Shown here piece after piece: positions 6,042-14,233 of a stretch of DNA of 14,233 nucleotides (position 1 is its first letter; each line of letters begins with the position of its first letter). Under the pieces are notes generated by a model. It worked only from the letters and a program-made list of their open reading frames with translations, was not told where the DNA came from and made no database searches. The DNA is from an uncultured Clostridia bacterium (GTDB lineage Bacteria > Bacillota > Clostridia > Oscillospirales > CAG-272). The translations under genes and the position numbers were made by a program. Location: contig CALAXC010000058.1 of assembly GCA_937894775.1 (NCBI GenBank), positions 1 through 14,233 of the forward strand, read 5' to 3'.

Positions 6042-6752
6042 ATGAGTTTAAATCAACCGAAAAATCAACCCGCCCAAATCAAGCATATTGCTTTTATTAT
6101 GGACGGTAACGGACGGTGGGCACAAAAAAGAGGACTTCCGCGCGAATACGGTCACCGTAAGGGCGCTGAGGCTTTTAAAAAAGTAATAGAATATTGCGGT
6201 GAGCTTGGGATAGAAGCGAGTACTTTTTATGTCTTTTCTACCGAAAACTGGAAAAGGCCGGAAAAAGAAGTTAATGCACTTATGCAACTTCTTGACGAGT
6301 ACCTTGATACTTGCCTTGATACTATTACAAAAAAAGATGATAACTTGAGATTTATTTTCATAGGTGATAAAACACCATTTTCTTCTGCTTTACGTGAAAA
6401 AATGAATTTTCTCGAAGAAAAAACGAAAGAACGCAAAAGAATAATAAATCTTGCTATAAATTACGGTGGAAGAAGCGAATTGACCTATGCTTTTAATAAG
6501 CTTATAGCAAGCGGTAAGCGAAAAATCGACGAGGATGATATTTCGGGAGCGATATATACCAATGAATCTCCACAGCTTGATATGATAATCAGGACAGGCG
6601 GAGATATCAGAATTTCAAACTTCCTTTTATGGCAATCTGCCTATGCTGAGCTATATTTTACAGATACGTTGTGGCCTGATTTTGGTAAGAAAGATATAGA
6701 TAAAGCTATAAAAGAATTTAACAACCGCAATCGCAGATTCGGTGGAATATAG
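6042..6752 (+). CDS. uppS: Undecaprenyl (polyprenyl) diphosphate synthase
   Basis: cis-Prenyltransferase that extends farnesyl diphosphate with isopentenyl diphosphate to make the C55 carrier lipid for peptidoglycan and wall polymers; peripheral on the inner face of the membrane. The 236-residue protein has IAFIMDGNGRWA (16-27, with the Mg-binding Asp21), GHRKGAEA, FYVFSTENWKRP, and the C-terminal RTGGDIRISNFLLWQSAYAE; the usual GGE of that last motif is GGD here, a conservative change. I chose ATG 6042 with AAAGGA (6029-6034) over an in-frame TTG at 6012, which falls inside the terminator T run and lacks a ribosome site. cdsA follows directly, 9 bases after the stop. Confidence 0.95.
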   Translation: MSLNQPKNQPAQIKHIAFIMDGNGRWAQKRGLPREYGHRKGAEAFKKVIEYCGELGIEASTFYVFSTENWKRPEKEVNALMQLLDEYLDTCLDTITKKDDNLRFIFIGDKTPFSSALREKMNFLEEKTKERKRIINLAINYGGRSELTYAFNKLIASGKRKIDEDDISGAIYTNESPQLDMIIRTGGDIRISNFLLWQSAYAELYFTDTLWPDFGKKDIDKAIKEFNNRNRRFGGI

Positions 6753-6761
6753 GTGATAGAT

Positions 6762-7601
6762 ATGTTAAAAAGAATTATTACATCTGTTTGTGGAATAATT
6801 ATTGTAATACCGGTATTCGTGTTTTCATATACGTGGATATTCCCAATAGTACTTGCTGCTGTTGGTGTAATATCAATATTTGAAATAGCACGTTGCTTTA
6901 AGATGCATAAAAAAATTGCTCTGCTTGTGCCGCTTTATATTTATGCCATAGCTTTTCCGTTTTTACAAAGGATCTTTGAAAATGATCTTGATGTAGCGGG
7001 AATGGCTATGATAGCTGTAATTTTTTATGTAGCATATATTTTTGGATGTGTTATATTTTCCAAGGGAAAACTTGCGTATAACAATGTTTGCGCTCTTTGT
7101 TTAACGTCGTTTTATATTCTTTTGGCGCTTAATATGATAGAGTATATTCGTGACTATGATAAGGGCGAGTATATTTACTTGTTCATTATTGTTGGTGCGT
7201 GCTTTACGGATATATTTGCTTATTTCACCGGAATGCTTATCGGTAAACATAAGCTAGCGCCCGATATAAGTCCTAAAAAGACGGTAGAGGGTTCGATAGG
7301 TGGTATCGTATTCTGCGTATTAGGCTTTTTGTTGGTAGGATTCTTAATAGGTAAGTTTGGAACAGATTGCCATCCAAACTACATATATCTTGCCATAAGC
7401 GGATTTATAATATCTATAATTTCCCAAGCAGGGGATCTTATTATGTCTGCAATTAAAAGGCAATATGATATAAAGGATTTTGGAAATATTCTTCCGGGTC
7501 ACGGTGGAATGCTTGATAGACTCGATTCGGTTTTTGCAGTTTCACTGGGTATTCAGGGATTAATAGTATTCAGCTCGATGACAGGAATAACTTTGTTTTG
7601 A
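6762..7601 (+). CDS. cdsA: Phosphatidate cytidylyltransferase
   Basis: Membrane enzyme that makes CDP-diacylglycerol from phosphatidic acid and CTP, the entry point to phospholipid synthesis. The 279 residues contain about eight hydrophobic segments. The signature sits at the C-terminal end: SAIKRQYDIKDFGNILPGHG followed by GMLDRLDS, and upstream the conserved DISPKKTVEGSIGG. I prefer ATG 6762, with AGGTGAT (6751-6757) as ribosome site, though an in-frame GTG at 6753 directly abuts the uppS stop. Translational coupling with uppS is likely. The dxr gene follows after 25 bp. Confidence 0.95.
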   Translation: MLKRIITSVCGIIIVIPVFVFSYTWIFPIVLAAVGVISIFEIARCFKMHKKIALLVPLYIYAIAFPFLQRIFENDLDVAGMAMIAVIFYVAYIFGCVIFSKGKLAYNNVCALCLTSFYILLALNMIEYIRDYDKGEYIYLFIIVGACFTDIFAYFTGMLIGKHKLAPDISPKKTVEGSIGGIVFCVLGFLLVGFLIGKFGTDCHPNYIYLAISGFIISIISQAGDLIMSAIKRQYDIKDFGNILPGHGGMLDRLDSVFAVSLGIQGLIVFSSMTGITLF

Positions 7602-7626
7602 TCAGCTAAAAAATGAGGAGGCTTCT

Positions 7627-8790
7627 ATGCAAAAAAATAGTGCTACCGATAAAAAAATATCCGTTCTTGGAGCTACCGGTTCAGTTGGGGAGCAAGCGCT
7701 TGACGTTGCAAAGAAATTGGGAATTCAGGTAACCTCTGTATCAGCTAATAAAAATGTTAAAAGAACAGAAGAGATAGCGAGAGAATTCAGAGTTTCTGCT
7801 GTGGCTATGGCTGATCCCGATGCCGCTTCCGAATTAAGACTTAAGCTTGCCGATACTCCGATAAAAGTTTATGTAGGAGAAACCGGGATTTGTGAAATGA
7901 TAGCAACCGATCCCTCCGAAACGGTTGTAAATTCAATAATTGGCAAAGCAGGCCTTATGCCGACGCTTTCGGTTATAGATAAAGGTGTCCGCTTGGCACT
8001 TGCAAATAAAGAATCTTTAGTTGTTGCAGGCGATATAGTCAAAAACAGAGCGAAAGAAAAAAACGTCGAGATATTACCTGTTGACAGTGAACACTGTGCT
8101 ATTTTTCAATGTTTAAAAGCGGGAAATAAAAAAGAAATAAAAAAGATATTACTAACTGCATCAGGCGGACCGTTTTTTGGTTATAGTACAGAGCAACTTA
8201 AGGGTATAACCTTAGAAAGAGCTTTAGCACACCCTACGTGGAAAATGGGGGCGAAAATTACTATAGATTCTGCTACCCTTATGAATAAAGGCTTTGAGGT
8301 CATCGAAGCGGTACATCTTTTTGACGTATCGGTCGAACAAGTCGAGGTCATTGTGCACAGAGAAAGTATAATACATTCGATGGTTGAATATATTGATAAC
8401 AGCATAATCGCCCAAATGTCGGTACCCGATATGCGTTCTTGTGTTCAATATGCTGTTTCATATCCTGAAAGAGGCGGTACCGTTATAGATGAGCTCGATC
8501 TTTTTTCTTTAGGTAAGCTTTCTTTTGCACGCCCGGATGTGAATACCTTTACTTTACTTGCGTGTGCTATCGATTCAATAAAAGCAGGCGGGGCTTTACC
8601 CGCTGTACTTAATGCTTCCAATGAAATAGCTGTGGATGCCTTTCTTAATGGAAAAATAAAATTCAATGAAATTTCAAACATAGTTTGCCGTGTTGTGGAA
8701 TCTATGTCTTATGCAGCTAAAGCCGTTTCTTTAGGATCAATACTTGAATTCGACAGAGAAGCGCGCGACTTGACTAAGAGCTTTTTGTAA
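7627..8790 (+). CDS. dxr: 1-deoxy-D-xylulose 5-phosphate reductoisomerase
   Basis: Second enzyme of the MEP isoprenoid pathway: rearranges and reduces DXP to MEP with NADPH. The 387-residue length is normal. The nucleotide-binding start is LGATGSVGEQAL (residues 14-25). Active-site segments are LANKESLVVAG, VDSEHCAIFQCL (metal and substrate contacts), LTASGGPF, HPTWKMGAKITIDSATLMNK and VHRESIIHSMVEY. The ATG follows AGGAGG (7616-7621). It sits between cdsA and rseP in the same run, with ispG of the same pathway two genes on. Confidence 0.97.
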   Translation: MQKNSATDKKISVLGATGSVGEQALDVAKKLGIQVTSVSANKNVKRTEEIAREFRVSAVAMADPDAASELRLKLADTPIKVYVGETGICEMIATDPSETVVNSIIGKAGLMPTLSVIDKGVRLALANKESLVVAGDIVKNRAKEKNVEILPVDSEHCAIFQCLKAGNKKEIKKILLTASGGPFFGYSTEQLKGITLERALAHPTWKMGAKITIDSATLMNKGFEVIEAVHLFDVSVEQVEVIVHRESIIHSMVEYIDNSIIAQMSVPDMRSCVQYAVSYPERGGTVIDELDLFSLGKLSFARPDVNTFTLLACAIDSIKAGGALPAVLNASNEIAVDAFLNGKIKFNEISNIVCRVVESMSYAAKAVSLGSILEFDREARDLTKSFL

Positions 8791-8817
8791 TACCGTAACT
8801 GTATTTTAGGAGATAAT

Positions 8818-9861
8818 ATGGGAACTTTTTTAACCGTTATTTTTTATATATTTATAATGGTGCTTGTTTTTGGTGTAATGGTTCTTTTACACGAAGCAGG
8901 ACATTATTTTGTCGCAAGACGCTGCAAAATCGAAATAAAAGAGTTTTCAGTTGGAATGGGCCCTAAAATTTTGCAAAAAAAGTCAAAAAAATACGATACA
9001 GTATATTCTTTACGTCTTTTGCCCATAGGCGGATATGTTAATATGGTCGGTGAAGACGAAGAATCCGATAATGAGAATGCTTTTTATAAGAAACCTGTAT
9101 GGCAAAGAATGCTTGTTACTGCCGCAGGACCTTTTATGAATATTCTTCTCGGAGTTTTGCTTACTTTAATTGTTGTTTTGGCTCAAGGACCACTTGGTTC
9201 TACTGTTGTTGCGGAATTTGATGAAAATGCCGTTTCTTCCGAAAAGCTTGCTGTCGGAGATGAAATACTTAAAATTGACGGAACTTATGTTTTTACAGGA
9301 AACGAAGTTTTATATGAAATTATGAACAAGGGTTATGAGCCTATCGACGTTTATGTAAAACGCGATGGCGAAAAAATAGAGCTGAAAGATGTAAGCTTCG
9401 GTATAGTTACCGAAGAGGGAGTAGCTTTCGGTAATATGGATTTTAAGGTAGCCCGTGAGGATAAAAATTTTCTAACCGTTATTAAACAAACGGCATCAAG
9501 AAGTTTGTCGACGGTAAAAATGGTTTATGACTCTTTGATAGGATTGCTTACGGGACGTTTTGGAATGAATGCAGTCTCAGGTCCTATCGGTGTTGCGCAA
9601 ACTGTGGGAGACGCAGCAAAGACCGATATCGTGAGCTTTTTATATATCGGAGCAATCCTTACTATAAATCTTGGAGTATTTAATTTTATTCCTTTTCCCG
9701 CGCTTGACGGCGGTAGATTTTTGTTACTTTGTATCGAAGCCGTACGCCGTAAACCGATCAATAAAAATATAGAAGGATATATAAATTTTGTAGGGCTTAT
9801 TATATTGTTTGGATTAATGATATTTATAACCTGCAAGGATATTTTTAAATTATTTGGGTGA
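8818..9861 (+). CDS. rseP: RIP (site-2-type) zinc metalloprotease
   Basis: Intramembrane M50-family protease, typically cleaving anti-sigma factors or remnant signal peptides within the membrane. The zinc motif HEAGH is at residues 25-29 in the first transmembrane helix (His25, Glu26, His29). A PDZ domain follows at about 125-190 (KLAVGDEILKIDG). The third ligand motif NFIPFPALDGGR is at 289-300 with Asp297. Four membrane segments are visible and 347 residues is the usual Firmicute length. The ATG follows TAGGAGAT (8807-8814). No anti-sigma factor gene is nearby, so the substrate cannot be inferred. Its stop overlaps the ribosome site of ispG. Confidence 0.95.
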   Translation: MGTFLTVIFYIFIMVLVFGVMVLLHEAGHYFVARRCKIEIKEFSVGMGPKILQKKSKKYDTVYSLRLLPIGGYVNMVGEDEESDNENAFYKKPVWQRMLVTAAGPFMNILLGVLLTLIVVLAQGPLGSTVVAEFDENAVSSEKLAVGDEILKIDGTYVFTGNEVLYEIMNKGYEPIDVYVKRDGEKIELKDVSFGIVTEEGVAFGNMDFKVAREDKNFLTVIKQTASRSLSTVKMVYDSLIGLLTGRFGMNAVSGPIGVAQTVGDAAKTDIVSFLYIGAILTINLGVFNFIPFPALDGGRFLLLCIEAVRRKPINKNIEGYINFVGLIILFGLMIFITCKDIFKLFG

Positions 9862-9867
9862 TAAAAA

Positions 9868-10944
9868 ATGATTTATAACGATATCAGAAGAGTATCGAAA
9901 GAAGTCAGGATCGGTAATATTTGCATCGGTGGAAATAATCCGATCGCTATACAGTCTATGACGAATACCGATACTCATAATAAAGAGGCAACTCTCACGC
10001 AGATCCGATCTCTCGAGTCTTGCGGATGCGATATAGTAAGAATAACTGTACCCGATCAGGAAGCTGTTGAAACAATTTCTTTTTTAAAGAGTAACGGTGT
10101 AAAAATACCGATAGTTGCGGATATACATTTTGATTACCGTATAGCAGTATCCTGCGCAAAAGCGGGAATTGACAAGATCAGGATAAATCCCGGAAACATC
10201 GGAGATGATATCAGGGTAAGAGAAGTAGTAAAAGCTTGTAAGGAATACGGAATACCTATAAGAATAGGTGTGAACAGCGGTTCACTCGAAAAAGAAATAC
10301 TTAAAAAATATCAGGCGCCTACTGCTGATGCTCTTTGTGAAAGTGCTATGTATCACGTTTCACTGTTGGAAAAGTTCAATTTTGAAGACATCGTTATTTC
10401 TATCAAAGCTTCCGATCCTTATCAAATGATAAGCGCTAACAGAAAATTAGCTTCACTTTGCAAATATCCTCTGCATCTTGGAGTAACAGAAGCAGGATTA
10501 AAGGATATGGGCTCTGTAAAAAGTGCAATAGGCATAGGCGCTTTACTTTGCGACGGAATAGGCGATACTGTTCGAGTATCTCTTACGGACAAGCCTGAAG
10601 AAGAAATAGATGCGGCAAAAAACATATTCAAAGCCATAGGATTAGACGGTCAAAGCGGATTGAATATCATTAGCTGTCCTACTTGCGGAAGAACTAAGAT
10701 AGACCTTATATCTCTCGTTAAAGAATTTGAACAGCGCGCAAATTCCGAAGGAATAATGTCAAAGCCTATCAAGGTCGCTATAATGGGTTGCGTGGTAAAC
10801 GGTCCGGGCGAAGCAAGAGAAGCCGATATAGGTATTGCAGGAGGAAAAGGGGAGGCGGTTCTCATAAAAAAGGGGGTAATAATTGAGAAGATCCCCGAAG
10901 AAAACATTGTGGACCGTCTTATACAAGAAATTAAAAAGATTTAA
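9868..10944 (+). CDS. ispG: 4-hydroxy-3-methylbut-2-enyl diphosphate synthase
   Basis: Iron-sulfur enzyme of the MEP pathway that converts MEcPP to HMBPP using flavodoxin or ferredoxin electrons. The 358-residue bacterial form has the start VRIGNICIGGNNPIAIQSM, the TIM-barrel segment VADIHFDYRIA, and the cluster ligands Cys270, Cys273 (CPTC), Cys308 and Glu315 (MGCVVNGPGE). The ribosome site GGGTGA (9856-9861) overlaps the rseP stop, so translation is probably coupled. polC follows after 19 bp. With dxr it gives two MEP steps in this run; the other steps are not in the window. Confidence 0.97.
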   Translation: MIYNDIRRVSKEVRIGNICIGGNNPIAIQSMTNTDTHNKEATLTQIRSLESCGCDIVRITVPDQEAVETISFLKSNGVKIPIVADIHFDYRIAVSCAKAGIDKIRINPGNIGDDIRVREVVKACKEYGIPIRIGVNSGSLEKEILKKYQAPTADALCESAMYHVSLLEKFNFEDIVISIKASDPYQMISANRKLASLCKYPLHLGVTEAGLKDMGSVKSAIGIGALLCDGIGDTVRVSLTDKPEEEIDAAKNIFKAIGLDGQSGLNIISCPTCGRTKIDLISLVKEFEQRANSEGIMSKPIKVAIMGCVVNGPGEAREADIGIAGGKGEAVLIKKGVIIEKIPEENIVDRLIQEIKKI

Positions 10945-10963
10945 AAAATAAGGATATAGGGTA

Positions 10964-13738
10964 ATGGCAAAAACTTTATTGCAATTATTTAATAAATACA
11001 TACCGGAAGATAATGAAGCCGCTATTTTAAATAGCGGCATCGTTTCACGTTCAAGAGTAGACAAAGAAAAACGCTGTTTGGAAGTATATGCGGATTTTGA
11101 GCGGATCATTTCAAAGCAAGAGCTTTTTTCTATAGAGGAAAATGTCAAAAAAGCTTATTCTTTACAGCTTTGCAGAATTCGTCCTCATTATCCTCAAAAT
11201 TTATTTTATGAAGGATATATAAAAGAAATACTTTTGGAAACCGAAAGAGAAGGAACGGTTGCAAGAGGCTTTTTCGGTAATTACGATTATTCATTGTCGG
11301 GTGAAAAGATTACTATAAGAATACCTTTTACCGAATATGGAATAGACCTTTTACAAGCCGCTGATACTCCTTCAATAATAGAAAAAATAATCAACCGTGA
11401 ATTTGATTTGAATTTTTCTGTAGTTATCGAGCAAGACGGAAACGATATACTTGAAATGTCGCGAGATTATAATCAGCGTCTTCAGGCTATTGATAAACAA
11501 ATAGTTTCAGCAAATGAAAGATACTCATCATATCAAGAGCATAACGGTGGTCAGAATTTCTCCGAAAGCGAAGAGGAAAAACTTCCAAGACTTGCCTCGG
11601 TATACGGAGATACGATAATTCAAAAGCAAGAAAACGGTATCCTGCAAATAGGTAGTTCTGTTTTTGATATTTCCGAACCTCAATATGTTATAGGTGTTCC
11701 GTTTGATATTTCACCTGCTCTTATTTCTTCTATAACAAGACCCGTGAAGAATGTTATTTTTATCGGTGAAGTCTTTAACTATACCGAAGAAGAATCTCGA
11801 AACAAGGATAAGATCAATGTTTCGTTCGGACTTTTCGACGGAAACGCATCGATATTTGTAAGGCGTTATTCAATGGAAATAGATGACGCAAAAGAACTGA
11901 AAAAGACTGTGCCCAATGGCAGTACTATAGCTGTAAGGGGTTATACCAAAGGTGAGCGGAACGATGAATCTGAACTTTTTATGAATTATTCGGATATCGC
12001 GATAATTTCAAAAAAAAGCAGAGTAGATGATGCTTCCGAAAAACGTGTTGAGCTTCATTTACATACAACAATGTCAACCATGGACGGTCTTATTCCGCCT
12101 GACGTTGCCGTTAAAACCGCTTATAAATGGGGACATAAAGCGGTAGCAATTACCGACCACGGAAACGTTCAGGGATTTCCTGAAGCGATGCTTGCAGCTG
12201 AAAAGCTCGGAATGAAAATTATATACGGGATAGAAGCTTATTTCGTAAATAACGCAGCGCGTGTTATATATGGAAATTATACGGGGGGATTTGACGAAGA
12301 ACTTGTTGTTTTTGATATAGAAACAACCGGATTATCTGCTGCAAACTGCAAAATTACCGAGATAGGTGCGGTTAAAATAAAAAATGGAGAGGTGCTTGAA
12401 AAATTCAACAGTTTCGTAAATCCACAGTGTCCTATACCTGCTGAAATAGTTGAGCTTACTGGCATCACCGACGAAATGGTTGCAAATGCCGATACTATAG
12501 ATGCTGTGCTGCCAAGATTTTTCGAGTTTGTCGGAGATAGACTTCTTATCGCTCATAATGCTGACTTTGATACAGGATTTATTCGTGTTGCGGCAAAAGA
12601 ACTTGGATTAGAATTTAAAACTCCTTATCTTGATACTTTAGGTCTTGCGCGGGCAATAATTCCCGATCTTAAAAGCTATAAGCTTGATAAACTTGCTAAT
12701 TATTATAAGCTTGGATCGTTCAATCATCACCGCGCGTCAGACGATGCGGAAATGCTTGCAAATATTTTCTTTAAAATGCTGGAACAGCTTAAAGAATCGG
12801 ATGTTAAAAATTTCAAGGATATCGAAACCGAATTCAACGGTAACGCAGATCCGCTTAAGCTCAAACCTTATCACCAGATAATTCTTGTAAAGAATAAAAC
12901 GGGACTGAAAAACCTTTACCGGCTTATTTCAGATAGCTATCTTAAGTACTATAGAAAAAGTCCAAGAATTCCTAAAACGGAACTTGAAAAATACCGTGAA
13001 GGATTGATAATAGGCTCTGCTTGCGAAGCGGGAGAGCTTTTCAGAGCGATTCTCGAAGGAAAAACAGATCAGGAAATAGAAGACATCGTGTCCTTTTACG
13101 ATTATCTTGAAATACAGCCTATCTGTAATAACAGATTCTTACTCGATGAAGGTCAGGTCGCAGATGAAGAAGGATTACGGGAATTAAATCGAAAGATCGT
13201 GGCTTTGGGTGAAAAATATAACAAACCCGTTGTGGCGACATGCGATGCACATTTTCTTAATGATGAAGATGAACTTTACAGAAAAATATTGCTCGGAGGA
13301 ATGAAATTTAAAGATGCCGACCGTGACATCCATCTTTATTTCAGGACCACCGAGGAGATGTTAAAGGAATTCGATTATCTCGGTGAGGAAAAAGCATACG
13401 AGGTCGTAATAAAAAACACTAATCTTATAGCCGATATGATAGAGGATGTCAGACCTATTCCTAAGGGAACTTACACTCCTAATATGGAAGGTGCGGAGGA
13501 AGATCTTCAAAACCTCTGCTGGACAAAAGCACGTTCTATGTACGGTGAAAATCTTCCCGAAATAGTTGAAAAAAGACTTGACAAAGAGCTTACCTCAATA
13601 ATCAAAAACGGTTTTGCTGTGCTATATATGATAGCACAAAAGCTTGTATGGTACAGTGAAAGTCAGGGATATCTTGTTGGATCAAGAGGATCCGTAGGTT
13701 CTTCGTTTGTAGCGACTATGGCAGGTATTTCCGAGGTT
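10964..13738 (+). CDS. polC: DNA polymerase III PolC-type alpha subunit, truncated at a chimeric junction
   Basis: Replicative polymerase of low-GC Gram-positives with built-in 3'-5' exonuclease. Residues 1 to about 230 are the N-terminal domain, about 240-355 an OB fold, then a PHP domain starting ELHLHTTMSTMDG (363-375) and ITDHGNVQGFPEA, split as usual by the DEDD exonuclease: VVFDIETTG (448-456; Asp451, Glu453), IAHNADFD, HHRASDDAE. The PHP domain then resumes and leads to GSRGSVGSSFVAT (906-918), the start of the polymerase core. Normal PolC is about 1,430 residues, so roughly 500, including the catalytic aspartates, are missing. The frame does not stop but continues in frame to the window end as ParB sequence (one open frame 10964-14233, 1090 codons). 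The ATG has AAGGATATAGGG upstream. Best read as a real polC cut by misassembly. Confidence 0.9.
11018..11038 (+). repeat. Perfect palindrome early in polC
   Basis: GCCGCTATTT (11018-11027), one central T, and AAATAGCGGC (11029-11038) form perfect 10-bp arms at polC codons 19-25. As RNA it would make a tight hairpin about 55 nt after the start codon. No T run follows, so it is not a classical terminator. A role in translation or mRNA stability is conjecture. Confidence 0.5.
13718..13738 (+). other. PolC-ParB in-frame junction
   Basis: The 21 bases encode MAGISEV, which fits both the PolC stretch after GSRGSVGSSFVAT and the ParB stretch before PVVIMDSDD. GC is about 32-38% in the 120 bases before and about 50-58% after, and codon choice shifts from ATA/CTT/GAA to ATC/CTG/GAG. 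This pattern is typical of a false join at a short shared word during assembly. Confidence 0.75.
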
Positions 13739-14233
13739 CCCGTTGTCATTATGGACAGCGACGATATGAAGACCAGCGAGATCGCGCTGATCGAAAACGT
13801 GCAAAGACAGGACCTCAACCCCGTAGAGGAGGCATTCGCATATCAGGCACTGATCGAAAGATTCGGTCTGACGCAGGAGGAAGTGGCGCAAAAGGTAGGA
13901 AAAAACCGTTCTACCGTCACCAATATGCTGCGCTTGCTTGACCTTCCCGAGGGTGCTCTGGAGCTGCTCAAGAAGGGCGATATTTCCGGCGGTCATGCAA
14001 GAGCTCTTTTGGGTCTTGATGATGAGGTACAGATCGTGGATCTGGCGCAAAAGATCGTTGAAAAGGACTACTCCGTACGAGAGGCCGAGCGTATCGTGCG
14101 TCTTTTCAAAGCAAAAGCGGAGGCTGACGAGCAACCCGAGGAGCTCGACGAATCTGATGCCCAGCGCAAGGGCTATATGAAGGATCTGGAGCGTCGCGTC
14201 ATGAGAACGCTCGGCAGAAAGGTTCGTATTGCG
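13718..14233 (+). CDS. parB: ParB/Spo0J-like partitioning protein, internal fragment (both ends missing)
   Basis: Chromosome-partitioning CTPase that binds parS and spreads along DNA. About 172 residues are present, in frame with polC. In order: AGISEVPVVIMDSDD (end of the segment after the GERR box, which is missing), EIALIENVQRQDLNPVEEA (the conserved ENxQR box), the helix-turn-helix LTQEEVAQKVGKNRSTVTNM, LRLLDLP, GHARALLGL, and the linker toward the C-terminal dimerisation domain (RRVMRTLGRKVRIA) at the window edge. The true N-terminal ~90 residues with the first CTP-binding box are absent, as is the last part of the C-terminal domain. parB normally sits near the origin with parA, not with polC. 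Its GC and codon use differ from everything to its left, so it probably comes from another genome or locus. Confidence 0.88.
   Translation, partial: MAGISEVPVVIMDSDDMKTSEIALIENVQRQDLNPVEEAFAYQALIERFGLTQEEVAQKVGKNRSTVTNMLRLLDLPEGALELLKKGDISGGHARALLGLDDEVQIVDLAQKIVEKDYSVREAERIVRLFKAKAEADEQPEELDESDAQRKGYMKDLERRVMRTLGRKVRIA

Noticed and set aside
13682..14134. Minus-strand 150-codon reading frame opposite the ParB segment
   Set aside because: The plus strand encodes clear ParB motifs; the opposite frame is a by-product of GC-rich codons.
10964..14233. A genuine novel PolC-ParB fusion protein
   Set aside because: Both partners are cut inside essential domains, and composition switches exactly at a short stretch fitting both, so a false join is more likely.

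Overview
This is a low-GC (mostly 32-43%) bacterial window from an anaerobic Firmicute, most likely a gut-type member of class Clostridia. The evidence is the class III (oxygen-sensitive) ribonucleotide reductase pair, a PolC-type replicative polymerase, AGGAGG-type ribosome binding sites, and the order pyrH-frr-uppS-cdsA-dxr-rseP-ispG-polC, which is standard in Clostridia. Taxonomy below class is inference.

Left part, 1-1558, minus strand: the N-terminal third of nrdD (running off the left edge) and, upstream of it, nrdG, its radical-SAM activase. The 157-bp gap before nrdD holds a perfect-consensus promoter and two NrdR boxes 32 bp apart, with two further dyads nested among them. Middle part, 1559-4502: an XRE-type regulator with a helical C-terminal half, a six-segment membrane protein of unknown function convergent with it, and, divergent from the membrane protein, an M14 carboxypeptidase-like protein that has lost all zinc-binding histidines. 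A strong terminator closes this part.

Right part, 4593-13738, plus strand: a tightly packed housekeeping run from one visible promoter. pyrH (UMP kinase) and frr (ribosome recycling) are followed by a hairpin. Then come uppS and cdsA (lipid carrier and phospholipid precursors), dxr and ispG (two MEP isoprenoid enzymes that feed uppS), rseP (site-2 protease) and polC. uppS, cdsA, dxr and ispG therefore couple isoprenoid supply to cell-envelope lipid synthesis.

The right end is not ordinary. At about 13718-13738 the PolC reading frame passes in frame, without a stop, into the middle of a ParB chromosome-partitioning protein, while GC jumps from about 32-38% to 50-58% and codon choice changes. 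The junction lies in a short stretch that fits both families, so an assembly chimera is the best explanation. The first ~150 bases at the left edge are also GC-rich, although nrdD stays continuous there. I found no CRISPR array, transposon, RNA gene or convincing new defence or biosynthetic system; the most unusual gene is the histidine-less M14 homologue.
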